The translations under genes were made by a program, and so were the position numbers. The notes beneath the pieces were generated by a model. That model was not told where the DNA came from, searched no databases, and saw nothing but the letters and a program-made list of their open reading frames with translations. From assembly GCA_964569185.1 (NCBI GenBank), contig CAZMTP010000002.1:9329-73328 (forward strand): 64,000 nucleotides of DNA, given 5' to 3'. The DNA is from DATIJP01 sp964569185. Its GTDB lineage: Bacteria; Chlamydiota; Chlamydiia; Chlamydiales; Rhabdochlamydiaceae. Positions 26,601-34,904 of the stretch are shown here, piece after piece. How positions within the stretch are numbered: the stretch's first letter is position 1; the number at the start of each line of letters is the position of its first letter.

Positions 26601-27262
26601 TCGAGCGTTTTTTCCCAGTCCAAAATGTTGATTTGGCTGAAAATCGTGGAAATTTTGATCGAGATGTAATCGATGTCGCTCTGTTTTAAATCATGGAGGT
26701 AAACATTAAGCCTTCTTTCTGCTTCTTGTTCGCTTAAAATTGTTTCTCCCAAATGGTTTAGGTTTAGGCGCACGCCCTCTTTGCGCCTCTGTTTTAAATG
26801 GTGGGATAATTTGCCTTTTTCCCCGGGCAAAATCACACGAGAGGTAGTGCGCCTTAATGTCCATTTGACAAGGGGGACGAGCAGATAGCACAATGCGCGT
26901 CCAAATAGTTTGAATAGGGTGAGCTGGAACTGTTTGAATTTTGATAGGTATTGAGGTGTTCCGAACTTTTCTAGCAAAAAATGGAGTTGTTCGGCGATCC
27001 GGGCTGCCCGATGGCTGCGGAAACATTCATCGGTAAAACGCATGGTAAAAATCTTACCCTTCTGATCGTCCATCATCCGTGCCAGTTCCGCCTGGGTCCG
27101 CTTTTCTTCCCCTGTTTGCGTCCGGGTCGCTTCTTGCAATAAAAGATCTGCAAGTTCTATCGCTTTTTTCTCTTTTTCTTCTTTATGGAAAGGCCGATTT
27201 TTAGCCTGCTTGATGATGGCATGCGCCTCTTGCATCTCTTTAGAGAAATAGTAGTTTACCAT
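23639..27262 (-). CDS. putA: Bifunctional proline dehydrogenase / P5C dehydrogenase PutA
   Basis: PutA oxidises proline to glutamate in two steps. At 1207 residues it is full length. An N-terminal helical region (about 1-150) precedes the FAD-dependent proline dehydrogenase barrel (about 170-470; LNYSAGIVLQAY, IRIVKGAN, LRHSFGLR). The NAD-dependent aldehyde dehydrogenase domain follows (about 530-1020) with catalytic Cys804 in GQKCSAAS and the glutamate of LAAETGGKNA. About 180 further residues make a C-terminal domain. No N-terminal ribbon-helix-helix DNA-binding domain is seen, so it is probably not self-regulating like E. coli PutA. It is divergent from groESL. Its 5' side faces the CIRCE-like operator. 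Confidence 0.93.
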   Translation of the reverse strand: MVNYYFSKEMQEAHAIIKQAKNRPFHKEEKEKKAIELADLLLQEATRTQTGEEKRTQAELARMMDDQKGKIFTMRFTDECFRSHRAARIAEQLHFLLEKFGTPQYLSKFKQFQLTLFKLFGRALCYLLVPLVKWTLRRTTSRVILPGEKGKLSHHLKQRRKEGVRLNLNHLGETILSEQEAERRLNVYLHDLKQSDIDYISIKISTIFSQINILDWEKTLDILSERLKKLYRTAMDHFYINPEGIKRVKFVNLDMEEYRDLQLTKELFKRVLDEEEFLNYSAGIVLQAYVPDSFPIQKELTEWAMERLKRGGAPIKIRIVKGANLAMEQFEASLRGWPQAPYKTKHEVDANYKQMVHYGCVPEHAKAVHLGIASHNLFDICLAIILRAENSLEKEIHFEMLEGMADHIRRVVQRLTHDMLLYCPVAAKEDFQSAIAYLIRRLDENTGAENFLRHSFGLRSGTKEWQQQVDLFTKAYREMHQISTEPRRTQDRMQAPEHLSMGDAFKNEADTDFSLLQNDTWVHQIVKKWQHKKFDPIPLVINGQEVHEKNPTGEGFDPSNPAHGPFYRYSQATWEQINECLEVAKIHQSYWSRKSAHSRAEVLSHVAQKMREKRDDLIGVMMRDGGKTVVEGDPEVSEAIDFAEYYLRSMLKMDACKDIEWKSKGTLLVAPPWNFPISIPAGGISAALVAGNCVIFKPAPEAILSGWILVNLFWEAGVPREVLQFVNCEDEPIGSKLIADKRLNGVILTGGTSTARLFMKLRHDLDLAAETGGKNALIITGMSDRDLAIKDLIQSAFGHSGQKCSAASLAILEAEVYDDPHFKKQFKDAVESLPVGTPWQLSSKVIPLIHDPNEVLLRGLTTLDSGETWLVKPKQDPHNPQLWSPGVKWGVKEGSFTHQTELFGPVLGVMRAKNLDHALRLANGTPYGLTAGIHSLDEREQKKWLQRIEAGNLYVNRGTTGAIVRRQPFGGCKASSFGRGSKAGGPNYVSEFMRATQVDLPREKHPVKEEVNQLTSLIQKIDISTEKLGIWYASISSYAYWASKFSHDHDPSKVIGQDNFLRYYPQPHSALRLQKEDDPLDIFRLLAAALSCQVKLKVSYDAKQCPVSIGPHWKKMMPAFTFLNETEKEFVEHIKKGDYVRVRFLSQPSSSVREAAAPIGCYLSTAPVLANGRFELLNFLGERAVSIDYHRYGNLGQREGETREQIL

Positions 27263-27312
27263 GAAGCTTTGACCTCATTTTACTCATAAGCAAAAAGAGG
27301 GTTTTAAGCAAG

Positions 27313-27339
27313 TTAGCACTTGAATTTTGAGTCTGCTAA
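27313..27339 (+). promoter_or_regulatory. Degenerate CIRCE operator (HrcA site) upstream of groESL
   Basis: The left arm TTAGCACTT (27313-27321) matches the CIRCE consensus TTAGCACTC at eight of nine positions. The right arm GTCTGCTAA (27331-27339) matches GAGTGCTAA at seven of nine, and the spacer is exactly nine bases. HrcA, the heat-shock repressor of many bacteria including Chlamydia, binds this element. It sits 17 bases before the -35 box of the groES promoter rather than over it. It could also affect the divergent putA gene. Confidence 0.7.
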
Positions 27340-27356
27340 AAATGTATCAAGAAGTA

Positions 27357-27385
27357 TTGACATAATAAATGGAAGTTTCTATACT
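27357..27385 (+). promoter_or_regulatory. Sigma-70-type promoter of groES-groEL
   Basis: A perfect -35 box TTGACA (27357-27362) and a -10 box TATACT (27380-27385) are separated by the ideal 17 bases. Transcription would start near 27392. A strong AAGGAG ribosome-binding site (27403-27408) lies five bases before the groES ATG. Confidence 0.85.
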
Positions 27386-27413
27386 TTGCCCTTTAAAAAT
27401 CTAAGGAGTACCT

Positions 27414-27713
27414 ATGGATCAGATCAAGCCTTTGGGGAATCGTGTTCTCGTCAAACGATCAGAAGCGAAAACTAAAAAAGGAGGCATCCTTCTTCCTGAT
27501 ACAGCCAAAGAAAAACCTAGACAAGGAGAAGTGATCGCTGTGGGGCCTGGGAAATATAATGAAAAAGGGGTATTGCAAGCTGTGCGCCTGAAAGTGGGTG
27601 ACCATATCCTATTTAGTTCTTATGCAGGAACCGAAGTGAATAGCCACGAGCAAGAGGCAGAATATCTACTCATTTCTGAAGAAGATGTTCTCGGGGTTCT
27701 GATCTCTAACTAA
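27414..27713 (+). CDS. groES: Co-chaperonin GroES
   Basis: GroES (99 residues) is the heptameric lid of the GroEL folding chamber in the cytoplasm. The typical start IKPLGNRVLVKR is followed by the mobile loop region (KTKKGGILLPDTAKEKP, about 20-36) and GEVIAVGPGKY. The C-terminal half has VGDHILFSSYAGTEV. It is preceded by a consensus promoter and CIRCE-like operator, and groEL follows after 21 bases. Heat-shock control by HrcA is expected. Confidence 0.97.
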   Translation: MDQIKPLGNRVLVKRSEAKTKKGGILLPDTAKEKPRQGEVIAVGPGKYNEKGVLQAVRLKVGDHILFSSYAGTEVNSHEQEAEYLLISEEDVLGVLISN

Positions 27714-27734
27714 CAAGAATAAGGAAAATTTCTT

Positions 27735-29402
27735 ATGTCAAAAATGCTGAAGTATCATGAAGAAGCTTTAAAATCTATTTTGAATGGTGTCAAAACTCTT
27801 GCAAAAGCGGTCATTGTCACTTTGGGTCCCAAAGGGCGCAATGTGGTCATTAATCGTGGCTTCGGATCTCTTTTGTCCACTAAAGACGGTGTCACCGTAG
27901 CTAAAGAAATTGCTCTAAAAGACAAATTTGAAAATATGGGCGCTCAACTGGTTAAAGAAGCAGCATCGAAAACTTCTGATTTAGCAGGTGATGGGACCAC
28001 TACAGCTATTGTGCTTGCAGAGTCGATTTATCAGTCAGGGGTCAAATTAGTGATCGCGGGAGCAAACCCGATGAGTGTGAAACGGGGTATTGACAAATCG
28101 GTTGAAGCAGTATGTGAAGCCCTTTCTGCGCTCGCTAAAAAAGTGAGCAAACCTGAAGAGATAAAACAGATCGCCACAATCTCCGCCAATAATGACATCG
28201 AAATTGGAGAGATGATTGCTAAGGCGATGGAAAAAGTGGGCAAGGACGGGACCATCACTATTGCTGAGGCGAAAAGCATTGAAACCACTCTTGATGTTGT
28301 GGAGGGGATGCAATTTGATAAAGGCTATATCTCCCCCTATTTTGTCACAAATCCTGAAAAAATGACGGTTGAGTTAGACAATGCCCTGATTTTAATTGTT
28401 GATAAAAAGCTATCCAATGCGCGCGATTTAGTGCCCATCTTAGAAAAAATTGTGGAGAAAGGACAACGGCCTGTGTTGATCATTGCTGAAGATATTGAAG
28501 GCGAAGCACTGGCAACTCTTGTATTGAATAAAATCAAAGGAGGGCTTCCTCTTTGTGCCGTGAGGGCGCCTGCTTTCGGGGACCGTCGAAAAGCGCTCTT
28601 AGAAGATATTGCCATTTTGACAGGGGCTACAGTCGTCAGTGAAGAGGTAGGTCTAATACTTGAAGATGTTGGTCTAGAAGTACTGGGAAAAGCGAAAAAG
28701 ATAAAAGTGGGTAAAGAAGAGACTACCATTGTCGATGGTGCAGGGAGTGCAAAAAAAATCCAAGAGCGCATCCAGCAACTCCGTGGTGAGATTGCCCATA
28801 CAGCAGCGACCTATGATAAAGAAAAACTAGAAGAAAGATTGGCTAAATTAACAGGAGGTGTTGCTGTCATCAACGTGGGTGCAGCGACAGAAACAGAATT
28901 AAAAGAGAAAAAAGCACGTGTCGAAGATGCGTTGCATGCCACCAGAGCTGCTGTAGCAGAAGGGATTGTGCCTGGCGGTGGAGTGGCCCTTCTCCGTGCA
29001 GCTAAAGCTCTTGATAAATTGAAATTGCCTGAAGAGGAGATGGCAGGCGTTGAAATCATTCGGGTTGCTGCTTTTGCTCCTGCCATAGCCATTGCCAATA
29101 ACTGCGGAAAGCAAGGGAATTTAATTGCAGAGAAGGTTTTCGAAAAGGAAGGAGCTTTCGGCTACAACGGACTAACAGACGCTTTCGGAGATTTAAGCAA
29201 AGAAGGTGTGATGGATCCTGTTCTTGTAACTAAATGCGCTCTGCAAAATGCGGCTTCGATTTCCGGTATGTTGCTGACCGTTGCAGCCATGATCACTGAC
29301 AAGCCAAAACCCAAGTCAAAAACAGCTGTCCCTTCTATGGATGAAATGGGTGGCATGGGCGGTATGGGAATGGGTGGCATGGGCATGGACGGCATGATGT
29401 AA
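27735..29402 (+). CDS. groEL: Chaperonin GroEL
   Basis: GroEL (555 residues) is the double-ring ATP-dependent folding chaperone. The ATP-binding motif LAGDGTTTA and the GPKGRNVVI segment are intact. The C-terminus has the usual Gly-Met repeats (GGMGGMGMGGMGMDGMM), longer than in E. coli. It has its own AAGGAAA ribosome-binding site in the groES-groEL gap. The stop lies six bases from the stop of the convergent hydrolase gene, with no clear T-run terminator. Some chlamydiae have several groEL paralogues; the linked groES marks this as the main copy. Confidence 0.97.
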   Translation: MSKMLKYHEEALKSILNGVKTLAKAVIVTLGPKGRNVVINRGFGSLLSTKDGVTVAKEIALKDKFENMGAQLVKEAASKTSDLAGDGTTTAIVLAESIYQSGVKLVIAGANPMSVKRGIDKSVEAVCEALSALAKKVSKPEEIKQIATISANNDIEIGEMIAKAMEKVGKDGTITIAEAKSIETTLDVVEGMQFDKGYISPYFVTNPEKMTVELDNALILIVDKKLSNARDLVPILEKIVEKGQRPVLIIAEDIEGEALATLVLNKIKGGLPLCAVRAPAFGDRRKALLEDIAILTGATVVSEEVGLILEDVGLEVLGKAKKIKVGKEETTIVDGAGSAKKIQERIQQLRGEIAHTAATYDKEKLEERLAKLTGGVAVINVGAATETELKEKKARVEDALHATRAAVAEGIVPGGGVALLRAAKALDKLKLPEEEMAGVEIIRVAAFAPAIAIANNCGKQGNLIAEKVFEKEGAFGYNGLTDAFGDLSKEGVMDPVLVTKCALQNAASISGMLLTVAAMITDKPKPKSKTAVPSMDEMGGMGGMGMGGMGMDGMM

Positions 29403-29408
29403 CACCAG

Positions 29409-30497
29409 TTACCGCCATTTTCTGCTGGCATTTTCTTCGGTGAGATCGACCTGCGCGATAGTGTACTGTTTTTGTGCAGAGATTAAGGTCACATGGGCTT
29501 CAATAATCTTAAGTGGAAAGGGAAGTCTTAATTCTTTCACATCTCCAACAAGATGGCCAATTTTAGAGACAAGATCGCCTTGAGTCACATAGACAGAAAA
29601 AAGAGGCATTCCCTCTTTTGGCAGCTGGTCCCATAGTGCGAAAATTTCTTCAGACACTCCAGGAGGATTGATGGCAACCGAAGGTTCAGTGCTGAGTACA
29701 TTTCTTTCAAAGATAAAAGTATAAGAAGCTAAGACGCCTCCTAGACTGACACCAATTACACGTGCACTTTGTCCTCTCTCTTTCATTTTCAAAAGCCATT
29801 CATGGATTTTGGGCCTAGCTTTCATAAATGTGGAAAGACCAGGCCCCAACACATCTAAATCACTCATAATCGAGGCCCATCCTCTCTCTGTTGAAAAAGA
29901 GAGATCTGTTCCACGGAAAAGAAGGATGGCAGGGATATTCTGATCGCCTTTGGGAGCGAGCCCAAAAGCGGGCATGCCATGCCAGAGATCGATCACTTCA
30001 TCTACGATATAGGGTTGAGGAATGGAAAGTTCCATTCCTTTTTCAACAGCGCGGTAGGCAAGCACTTTGGAAAGCACTTCGTCCAAGGCAAAACGTTTTT
30101 GTTCAGCATCTTGAATCTTTTCATCGACCATTTTTAGCAAACATTCTGCCACCTTAATATCCTCTTTTTTCTTCGTCGCTTTTCCTACAAGAGGATCTGC
30201 TATGGAAAAATAGCCATAATTTTGGTCAAATCCTAGAATTTCACTGCTGGTCACAAAATAGTTTTTTTCTTGCAGCGGCTTCACAAGAATATAACTGCTT
30301 TTTTTCTTAGAAAAGGCCCAGGTGAGCATCTTATCCCAGTTTTTTAATGTTTTAGCTCTTAGTTCTCCAAGCGCTTTATGCTCTGTAGGCTCTAAGAGAA
30401 AATGGGGACACTCTTCTGCGTGAGCGGAAGCCATAAAAATAGAAAGAAAAAAAAGGCTAAGGAGCGCAAATTTTTTGCAAAGCAGGTGAAAAATCAT
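29409..30497 (-). CDS. Secreted alpha/beta-hydrolase (lipase-like)
   Basis: I start the gene at the ATG at 30497, which gives 362 residues with a good signal peptide (MIFHLLCKKFALLSLFFLSI, cleavage after ASAHA). An ATG at 30533 is also in frame but adds a polar extension. A nucleophile-elbow motif GVSLGG (GxSxG) around residue 258 follows a predicted strand (ARVIGVSLGG), and VAINPPGVS and LVSKIGHLVGDV are downstream. This pattern fits class-3-like lipases or esterases acting in the periplasm or outside. Substrate is unknown. It overlaps the 3' end of the sulfatase-fold gene by 41 bases and is probably co-transcribed with it. Confidence 0.65.
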   Translation of the reverse strand: MIFHLLCKKFALLSLFFLSIFMASAHAEECPHFLLEPTEHKALGELRAKTLKNWDKMLTWAFSKKKSSYILVKPLQEKNYFVTSSEILGFDQNYGYFSIADPLVGKATKKKEDIKVAECLLKMVDEKIQDAEQKRFALDEVLSKVLAYRAVEKGMELSIPQPYIVDEVIDLWHGMPAFGLAPKGDQNIPAILLFRGTDLSFSTERGWASIMSDLDVLGPGLSTFMKARPKIHEWLLKMKERGQSARVIGVSLGGVLASYTFIFERNVLSTEPSVAINPPGVSEEIFALWDQLPKEGMPLFSVYVTQGDLVSKIGHLVGDVKELRLPFPLKIIEAHVTLISAQKQYTIAQVDLTEENASRKWR

Positions 30498-32355
30498 TTT
30501 GAATTTTTTCCAATGAGTAGCCGATAGAAACATCGTTAAGATCTCTAATATCTATAATTTCTAGCTTATCAGACTGAAATACTTTTCTTTTATTGAAGAA
30601 GCGCGCAAGCAATTTGTACTCGCCATTGTGAATGAGCATTTCATGAGGGATCCTGCCTGCATTAAAACGCGCGGAAAAGAGATAAGGAAATTTATTCTTG
30701 CTAAAAATTGATTCGCCATCAAAAAAATGGGCCACTTGCTGCGGATCTTCTAAAATATAATGAAAAATGGTGGGAAAGATGTCGATATGGGAACTCATGG
30801 ATGCAGCCACTATATCCTGATTGGTTCCTAATTTGTAATAAATGGGGACTGTGGTTTGCATTTTGCTTAAATTGGAGGCGTGAAATAGGTGGCCCTGTTC
30901 ATAGAATTCTTCCCCATGGTCGCCCGTCACAACAACAACAGCCTCTTTCCAAATATTTTGCTCTTGCAAATGTTGAACAAAGGTTCCAAAGAGTGCATCG
31001 ATAAAATAGATCGCATTGCGGTAGCGATTTTTAATTTTTTCTAAATCATTTTTAGAAAAAAGAAGAGAAAGATAATTAATTTTATCTGTGGTGGGTTCAA
31101 AACGGGAAAAACTATTTTCTGGCCAGCTATAGCCAAAATGGGTCGATTCTAAGAAGACGATAAAACATCTTCCGCCACCTGTTTTTTCTGAAGATAGCTC
31201 AATCAGCTTTGCCATCGATTTTTGATCACTTTCATAAGCTTTTGTATCGGTACCAAAAGGAAAAAAGTAGGAAAACTGTGCCAACTTTTCTTTTTCTCCA
31301 AAAATCAATTTATCCATCTGATAAAAAGAGAGTCGGGCCGAAGATAAAACGTCGATAGAATATCCGATCTTTTTCAAGATTTGTAGAGCGGGGCTTCCTG
31401 CAGTCCATTCAGGAGACTTAATTTTATTAAAATAGAAAGGGAACTTGGAGTAGAAAATGGAGAACCAGGAGAGTTGTGTCCCATTAGCGCTAGAGAGAGC
31501 CAGTGGGGTGGAAAGATTCTCTTTTTTAAAAGCATTGAGTTGCGGCGCGACTTCTTCTGTTAAAAAATCTTCCCTTAAACTTTCAATCACAAAAATAAAA
31601 ATATCCGGCTTTTTTGCTAAAGAAAAATCGGTTGTTTCAATGGCGGCGATGATGTTTTCCTGATTTGCTGGTTCTTTCAAATGGGAAGGTAATGAAAGCG
31701 TGGGAGTTTTGGAAGAGACAAAAGTGTCTTTCAGAGGAAGTGTTTTTTGATATTCTAGATAGGTCCCTTCAGATGCAAAATATTGCAAAATCTGGTCACT
31801 GATCAGAAAAAGAAAGGGAAAGGCACAAAAGATCAATAGAGAATGGCTCAGCTTGATAAAAATCGGTCTTTTTTGCGTGATTTTTTCAGTCAAACGAAAG
31901 AAAAGCAGTCCCACCAAGAGGAGGGTGATCCCTAAGATGGCACCCATCAACCAGACAGCGAGAGAAATGTGTGTGGCATAAAGAAGCTCTTTAAAATTGG
32001 CCAAGCTCTCTTCCATCACAAATCCCAATCCGAACCAGAATGAGATATCCATCAGGCGTACCAAAAAGAAATCAACAAAGTGGGCCATGCAAAGAAAAAA
32101 AGTGAGTAGAATGAAGCAATCCTGAGCCACCTTGGGAAAAATGCGACCAATCCATGCAGATAGAATAGCTAAAAATAGAACCTCAAGCAAACTTTGAGAG
32201 ATGGCATAAAAAATAAAATACCATCTAAAGATAAAAGTGCCCTGCTCTATGAGACTGGCATGGTACCCATGAATGAAAGATAAAACAAGAAAAACAAGAC
32301 CAAAGTAGATGTAATTGATCTGGATATGACTGAAAATTCTTCTGATTGTTGCCAT
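30457..32355 (-). CDS. YejM/PbgA-like membrane protein with sulfatase-fold domain
   Basis: The 632-residue protein has five N-terminal membrane helices (about residues 15-185) followed by a periplasmic sulfatase/phosphoethanolamine-transferase-type domain (about 245-600). The family pattern is visible as DIFIFVIESLRED, ANGTQLSWFSIFY (likely nucleophile Thr region), VVVTGDHGEEFYEQGHLFHA (metal-site motif). This architecture matches YejM (PbgA), which controls lipopolysaccharide synthesis in enterobacteria, and also LtaS/EptA-type transferases. It could transfer a phosphate head group or act as a lipid sensor. The GDHGEE metal motif is intact, unlike in enterobacterial YejM, so enzymatic activity is plausible. 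Confidence 0.75.
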   Translation of the reverse strand: MATIRRIFSHIQINYIYFGLVFLVLSFIHGYHASLIEQGTFIFRWYFIFYAISQSLLEVLFLAILSAWIGRIFPKVAQDCFILLTFFLCMAHFVDFFLVRLMDISFWFGLGFVMEESLANFKELLYATHISLAVWLMGAILGITLLLVGLLFFRLTEKITQKRPIFIKLSHSLLIFCAFPFLFLISDQILQYFASEGTYLEYQKTLPLKDTFVSSKTPTLSLPSHLKEPANQENIIAAIETTDFSLAKKPDIFIFVIESLREDFLTEEVAPQLNAFKKENLSTPLALSSANGTQLSWFSIFYSKFPFYFNKIKSPEWTAGSPALQILKKIGYSIDVLSSARLSFYQMDKLIFGEKEKLAQFSYFFPFGTDTKAYESDQKSMAKLIELSSEKTGGGRCFIVFLESTHFGYSWPENSFSRFEPTTDKINYLSLLFSKNDLEKIKNRYRNAIYFIDALFGTFVQHLQEQNIWKEAVVVVTGDHGEEFYEQGHLFHASNLSKMQTTVPIYYKLGTNQDIVAASMSSHIDIFPTIFHYILEDPQQVAHFFDGESIFSKNKFPYLFSARFNAGRIPHEMLIHNGEYKLLARFFNKRKVFQSDKLEIIDIRDLNDVSIGYSLEKIQNDFSPALQKICAP

Positions 32356-32499
32356 TAAATTCCTTTATTACTCTTGAAGAATTATCAAGTCAATAAGAGT
32401 CTGGACTCCAAGAAAAAAATTATCGAAGAAGGATGAAAAAAAATAGACGATCTGTTTATTTTAATTTATACTTAATTGACCGATTGCCTGGAGGGGCGC

Positions 32500-33819
32500 A
32501 TGAAATTGTTGTTTTCGATTTTCGCAAGTGTCATCTGTTGTGCACTCTTTGCCGTGAGCAAAGGGGGGGAGTCTATCCACCTATTCCGTTCTGATTTTCA
32601 AGATAAAAGCTTTATTACCATTTCCTACACAAATCCATTTCAAATGAACGGGCAAGGGAAAGATCTGAAAGAATATTGGAAACAGTATCTTTTTAGTTCT
32701 CTTCTTCAGCAACGTCTGCAACAATCTCTTGCGCAAGAAGGAATCCAGTGCAGTTTCCATCCATCTACTGTTCAACATCCAAATGCCGCATACACAATTT
32801 CTGTTAGCTGTGCATCAAGTCAGGTGGTTGAAGCGCTTGCGACTTTGAACCAACACAGTGAACAGATCAAAAAATCAGGATTTTCTGAACGAGAACTGAG
32901 AATAGCTAAAGAAAAAGCTTATTTGGGACTCTTTAAATTGGAGGACCAACATTCTGGAGAAATGGCCTGTCTTATTTCTAACCAGATCTCAAATGAAGGG
33001 GCGCAACCTAATCTCAATGTGTTAATCGAAACGTCTAAAGATTTGATCGAGATGGTCTCACTGAGTGAAGTGAGTGAATTTTCACGTGCGCAGATGATCG
33101 ATGCAAACCGTGAAATTTCAGTTGTTGTACCCAATGAAGAATCCTTTATCTCTGAAAATGAATTACGCCAAATTTTAGAAGAGCAGAAATGGGTGGCAGA
33201 AAATCAGATGTCTGGTGTGGGAACCCATGCTCTTGCAAAAGCTGTTATAGGCAATCCTCAGTGCCCTTTGATAGAAGAAGAAATGAGCGAAGAGGTCCAG
33301 CCGCAATTTGAAGAAATCCCGGTGCAGCTAGTGGCAAGTGGAACTCCAGTAGCGATGCAGCCATCAGAGCCGATGCCTGTCATAACAGAAGAAAATGTAG
33401 CTAAAATAGAGGAGATTGTTGATTACTACTCACAACTGCAGATCAATGGCGAAGAAAAAAAAATAATTTCTAAAATTATTATCACTGTTGCTGAAAATAA
33501 TGTGCTGAAACTGCTTTTTGAAAAGAAAAAGCTAGAAAAACTGGGCAAAAGAATCAATCATCTCCATCCGCTGAAGTTTCTGGGCACCATTTTGTCTGAT
33601 CAGAGGCTCCACCATTGCTTAAGAGAAATCCGAAGAAGTAGTTTTAAATGGGATGAATTTATGGGTGGTTTTGTCCGTAGAATGAATGAAGAATTAGGCC
33701 ACGATAATGTTAAAAAGTATGTTCCAAGCTTTTCTTCCTTTTTTCAGGCAAATACTGCTCAATTAATGACATACATCGATCGTCGTGATTTCGAAGGCAT
33801 GGTGCTCTCTCTTCTCTAG
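32500..33819 (+). CDS. Secreted protein resembling part of an M16 zinc peptidase
   Basis: The ATG at 32500 has a strong GGAGGGG ribosome-binding site and begins a signal peptide (MKLLFSIFASVICCALFAVS). The 439-residue product contains, at about 25-215, a segment resembling the non-catalytic half of insulinase-type (M16) peptidases, for example FSERELRIAKEKAYLGLFKLE. No HxxEH zinc motif is present. An acidic, Glu/Gln-rich linker (about 245-300) leads to a helical C-terminal domain (about 310-439). It may be a periplasmic chaperone-like or scaffold relative of M16 proteins. The M16 similarity is weak and judged by eye. Confidence 0.55.
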   Translation: MKLLFSIFASVICCALFAVSKGGESIHLFRSDFQDKSFITISYTNPFQMNGQGKDLKEYWKQYLFSSLLQQRLQQSLAQEGIQCSFHPSTVQHPNAAYTISVSCASSQVVEALATLNQHSEQIKKSGFSERELRIAKEKAYLGLFKLEDQHSGEMACLISNQISNEGAQPNLNVLIETSKDLIEMVSLSEVSEFSRAQMIDANREISVVVPNEESFISENELRQILEEQKWVAENQMSGVGTHALAKAVIGNPQCPLIEEEMSEEVQPQFEEIPVQLVASGTPVAMQPSEPMPVITEENVAKIEEIVDYYSQLQINGEEKKIISKIIITVAENNVLKLLFEKKKLEKLGKRINHLHPLKFLGTILSDQRLHHCLREIRRSSFKWDEFMGGFVRRMNEELGHDNVKKYVPSFSSFFQANTAQLMTYIDRRDFEGMVLSLL

Positions 33820-33830
33820 AGATAAGGAAC

Positions 33831-33859
33831 TTGACAGGGTTTAAAAAAATTTCTATATG
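33831..33859 (+). promoter_or_regulatory. Predicted promoter for the gene at 33886
   Basis: A perfect TTGACA (33831-33836) is followed after 17 bases by TATATG (33854-33859). It lies just after the M16-like gene stop and would give a leader of about 20 bases. No clear Shine-Dalgarno sequence precedes the ATG at 33886. Confidence 0.6.
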
Positions 33860-33885
33860 TTAACCATATATAGAAAGTATACTCT

Positions 33886-34275
33886 ATGTCAAGTGCCGTA
33901 TTTTTATTTGGCGAGGCTGAGAAAGGGGAATTTTGCACCCCCTTATATTGTAAAAATCTGCTCTATCTCTTGGAGAGATTCGGAAATCCTCCAGGAGAAA
34001 GTCAGGGCATCCATTATGCGATCCAAACTCTTCTCTATCAGCGTGAGCTGGTTTTTTTTCGTGTGAGGGACGAGGGGTTTAGCGCCGAAGATTATATGTG
34101 CGGCATCCGTCTATTGAAAAATCAAGAATTAGAGTTTGCCTTCGGGGCCATCTACATGCCCGGTGTAGGTAGTGAAGAGATTATCGACGCGGCCCTTCCT
34201 ATCTGTCACAACTATAAAAGCCTTCTTGTCATCACAGAAAAAGATCTCTATGATTATTTAACTCTAAATAATTAG
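33886..34275 (+). CDS. Conserved-looking small protein of unknown function
   Basis: The 129-residue product starts MSSAVFLFGEAEKGEFCTP and looks like a compact soluble alpha/beta protein. It has no signal peptide, membrane helix or known motif that I recognise. Features include a YMCGIRLLK stretch and a glycine-rich AIYMPGVGSEEII segment. It has its own good promoter and converges on the metallo-beta-lactamase-fold gene with a four-base stop overlap. The balanced composition and promoter support a real gene. Confidence 0.6.
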   Translation: MSSAVFLFGEAEKGEFCTPLYCKNLLYLLERFGNPPGESQGIHYAIQTLLYQRELVFFRVRDEGFSAEDYMCGIRLLKNQELEFAFGAIYMPGVGSEEIIDAALPICHNYKSLLVITEKDLYDYLTLNN

Positions 34276-34904
34276 CCAAAGAGTTCTTTTGCATTGGAAA
34301 GCCAGCTCTCTGCTCCGATTGTGGTCTCGGGGCCATGGCCTGGAATGACTCGTGTTTCCTTAGGAAGTTTAGACAGCGTCTTTAATGATTCCCACATGAG
34401 ATGGGGTCTTGCTGTTGTAAAAGATAAATTTCCGATTGTACCTCGAAAAAGGGTATCTCCTGAGATCAGTACTTTTTCTTGTGCGATATAAAAACAGACG
34501 CCCCCGGGTGTATGGCCAGGGGTATGAATGACCTGGATTTTTAAATCTCCGAGCTGGATGACCTCGCCATTATAGAGAAAATGGTCGGGATGAACTCCTT
34601 TAATCGGGAATAAATGGGGAAGGCCATCCGTTCCCGGCGTGATGAGATTAGGCGCATCCTCTTCATGGATGTAGAGGGGAATGCCAAATTCATTTTTTAA
34701 GATTGCAGCTTCGGCAATATGATCCCAGTGGGAATGGGTCAAAAGACATTTTTCAATCTTTAGGGAAAGGTCCTGAGCTCTAAGCATCTGATGGTCTACG
34801 CTATCGAAGGGCGCATCCACGATGGCTCCTTTTAATGTCTTACTGCAGCCCAGAAGGATCGAATTGGTATCGGCGGGCCCGGAGGAAAAAATTTCTAAAA
34901 TCAT
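34272..34904 (-). CDS. Metallo-beta-lactamase-fold hydrolase (glyoxalase II-like)
   Basis: The ATG at 34904 gives 210 residues beginning MILEIFSSGPADTNSILL, the usual start for this family. A longer frame to 34937 would be inside tRNA-Arg and is rejected. The zinc ligands are visible in THSHWDH (HxHxDH, about 55-61), HTPGHTPGG (about 125-133), SGDTLF (about 147-152) and PGHGPET (about 188-194). Such enzymes hydrolyse thioesters such as S-lactoylglutathione, or related substrates. The start codon directly follows the last base of tRNA-Arg, so the mRNA may be made by tRNA 3' processing and be leaderless. Confidence 0.85.
   Translation of the reverse strand: MILEIFSSGPADTNSILLGCSKTLKGAIVDAPFDSVDHQMLRAQDLSLKIEKCLLTHSHWDHIAEAAILKNEFGIPLYIHEEDAPNLITPGTDGLPHLFPIKGVHPDHFLYNGEVIQLGDLKIQVIHTPGHTPGGVCFYIAQEKVLISGDTLFRGTIGNLSFTTARPHLMWESLKTLSKLPKETRVIPGHGPETTIGAESWLSNAKELFG

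Noticed and set aside
28031..29114. Several antisense open frames within groEL
   Set aside because: They reflect codon bias of a highly expressed gene read on the opposite strand; none has a ribosome-binding site or a domain.
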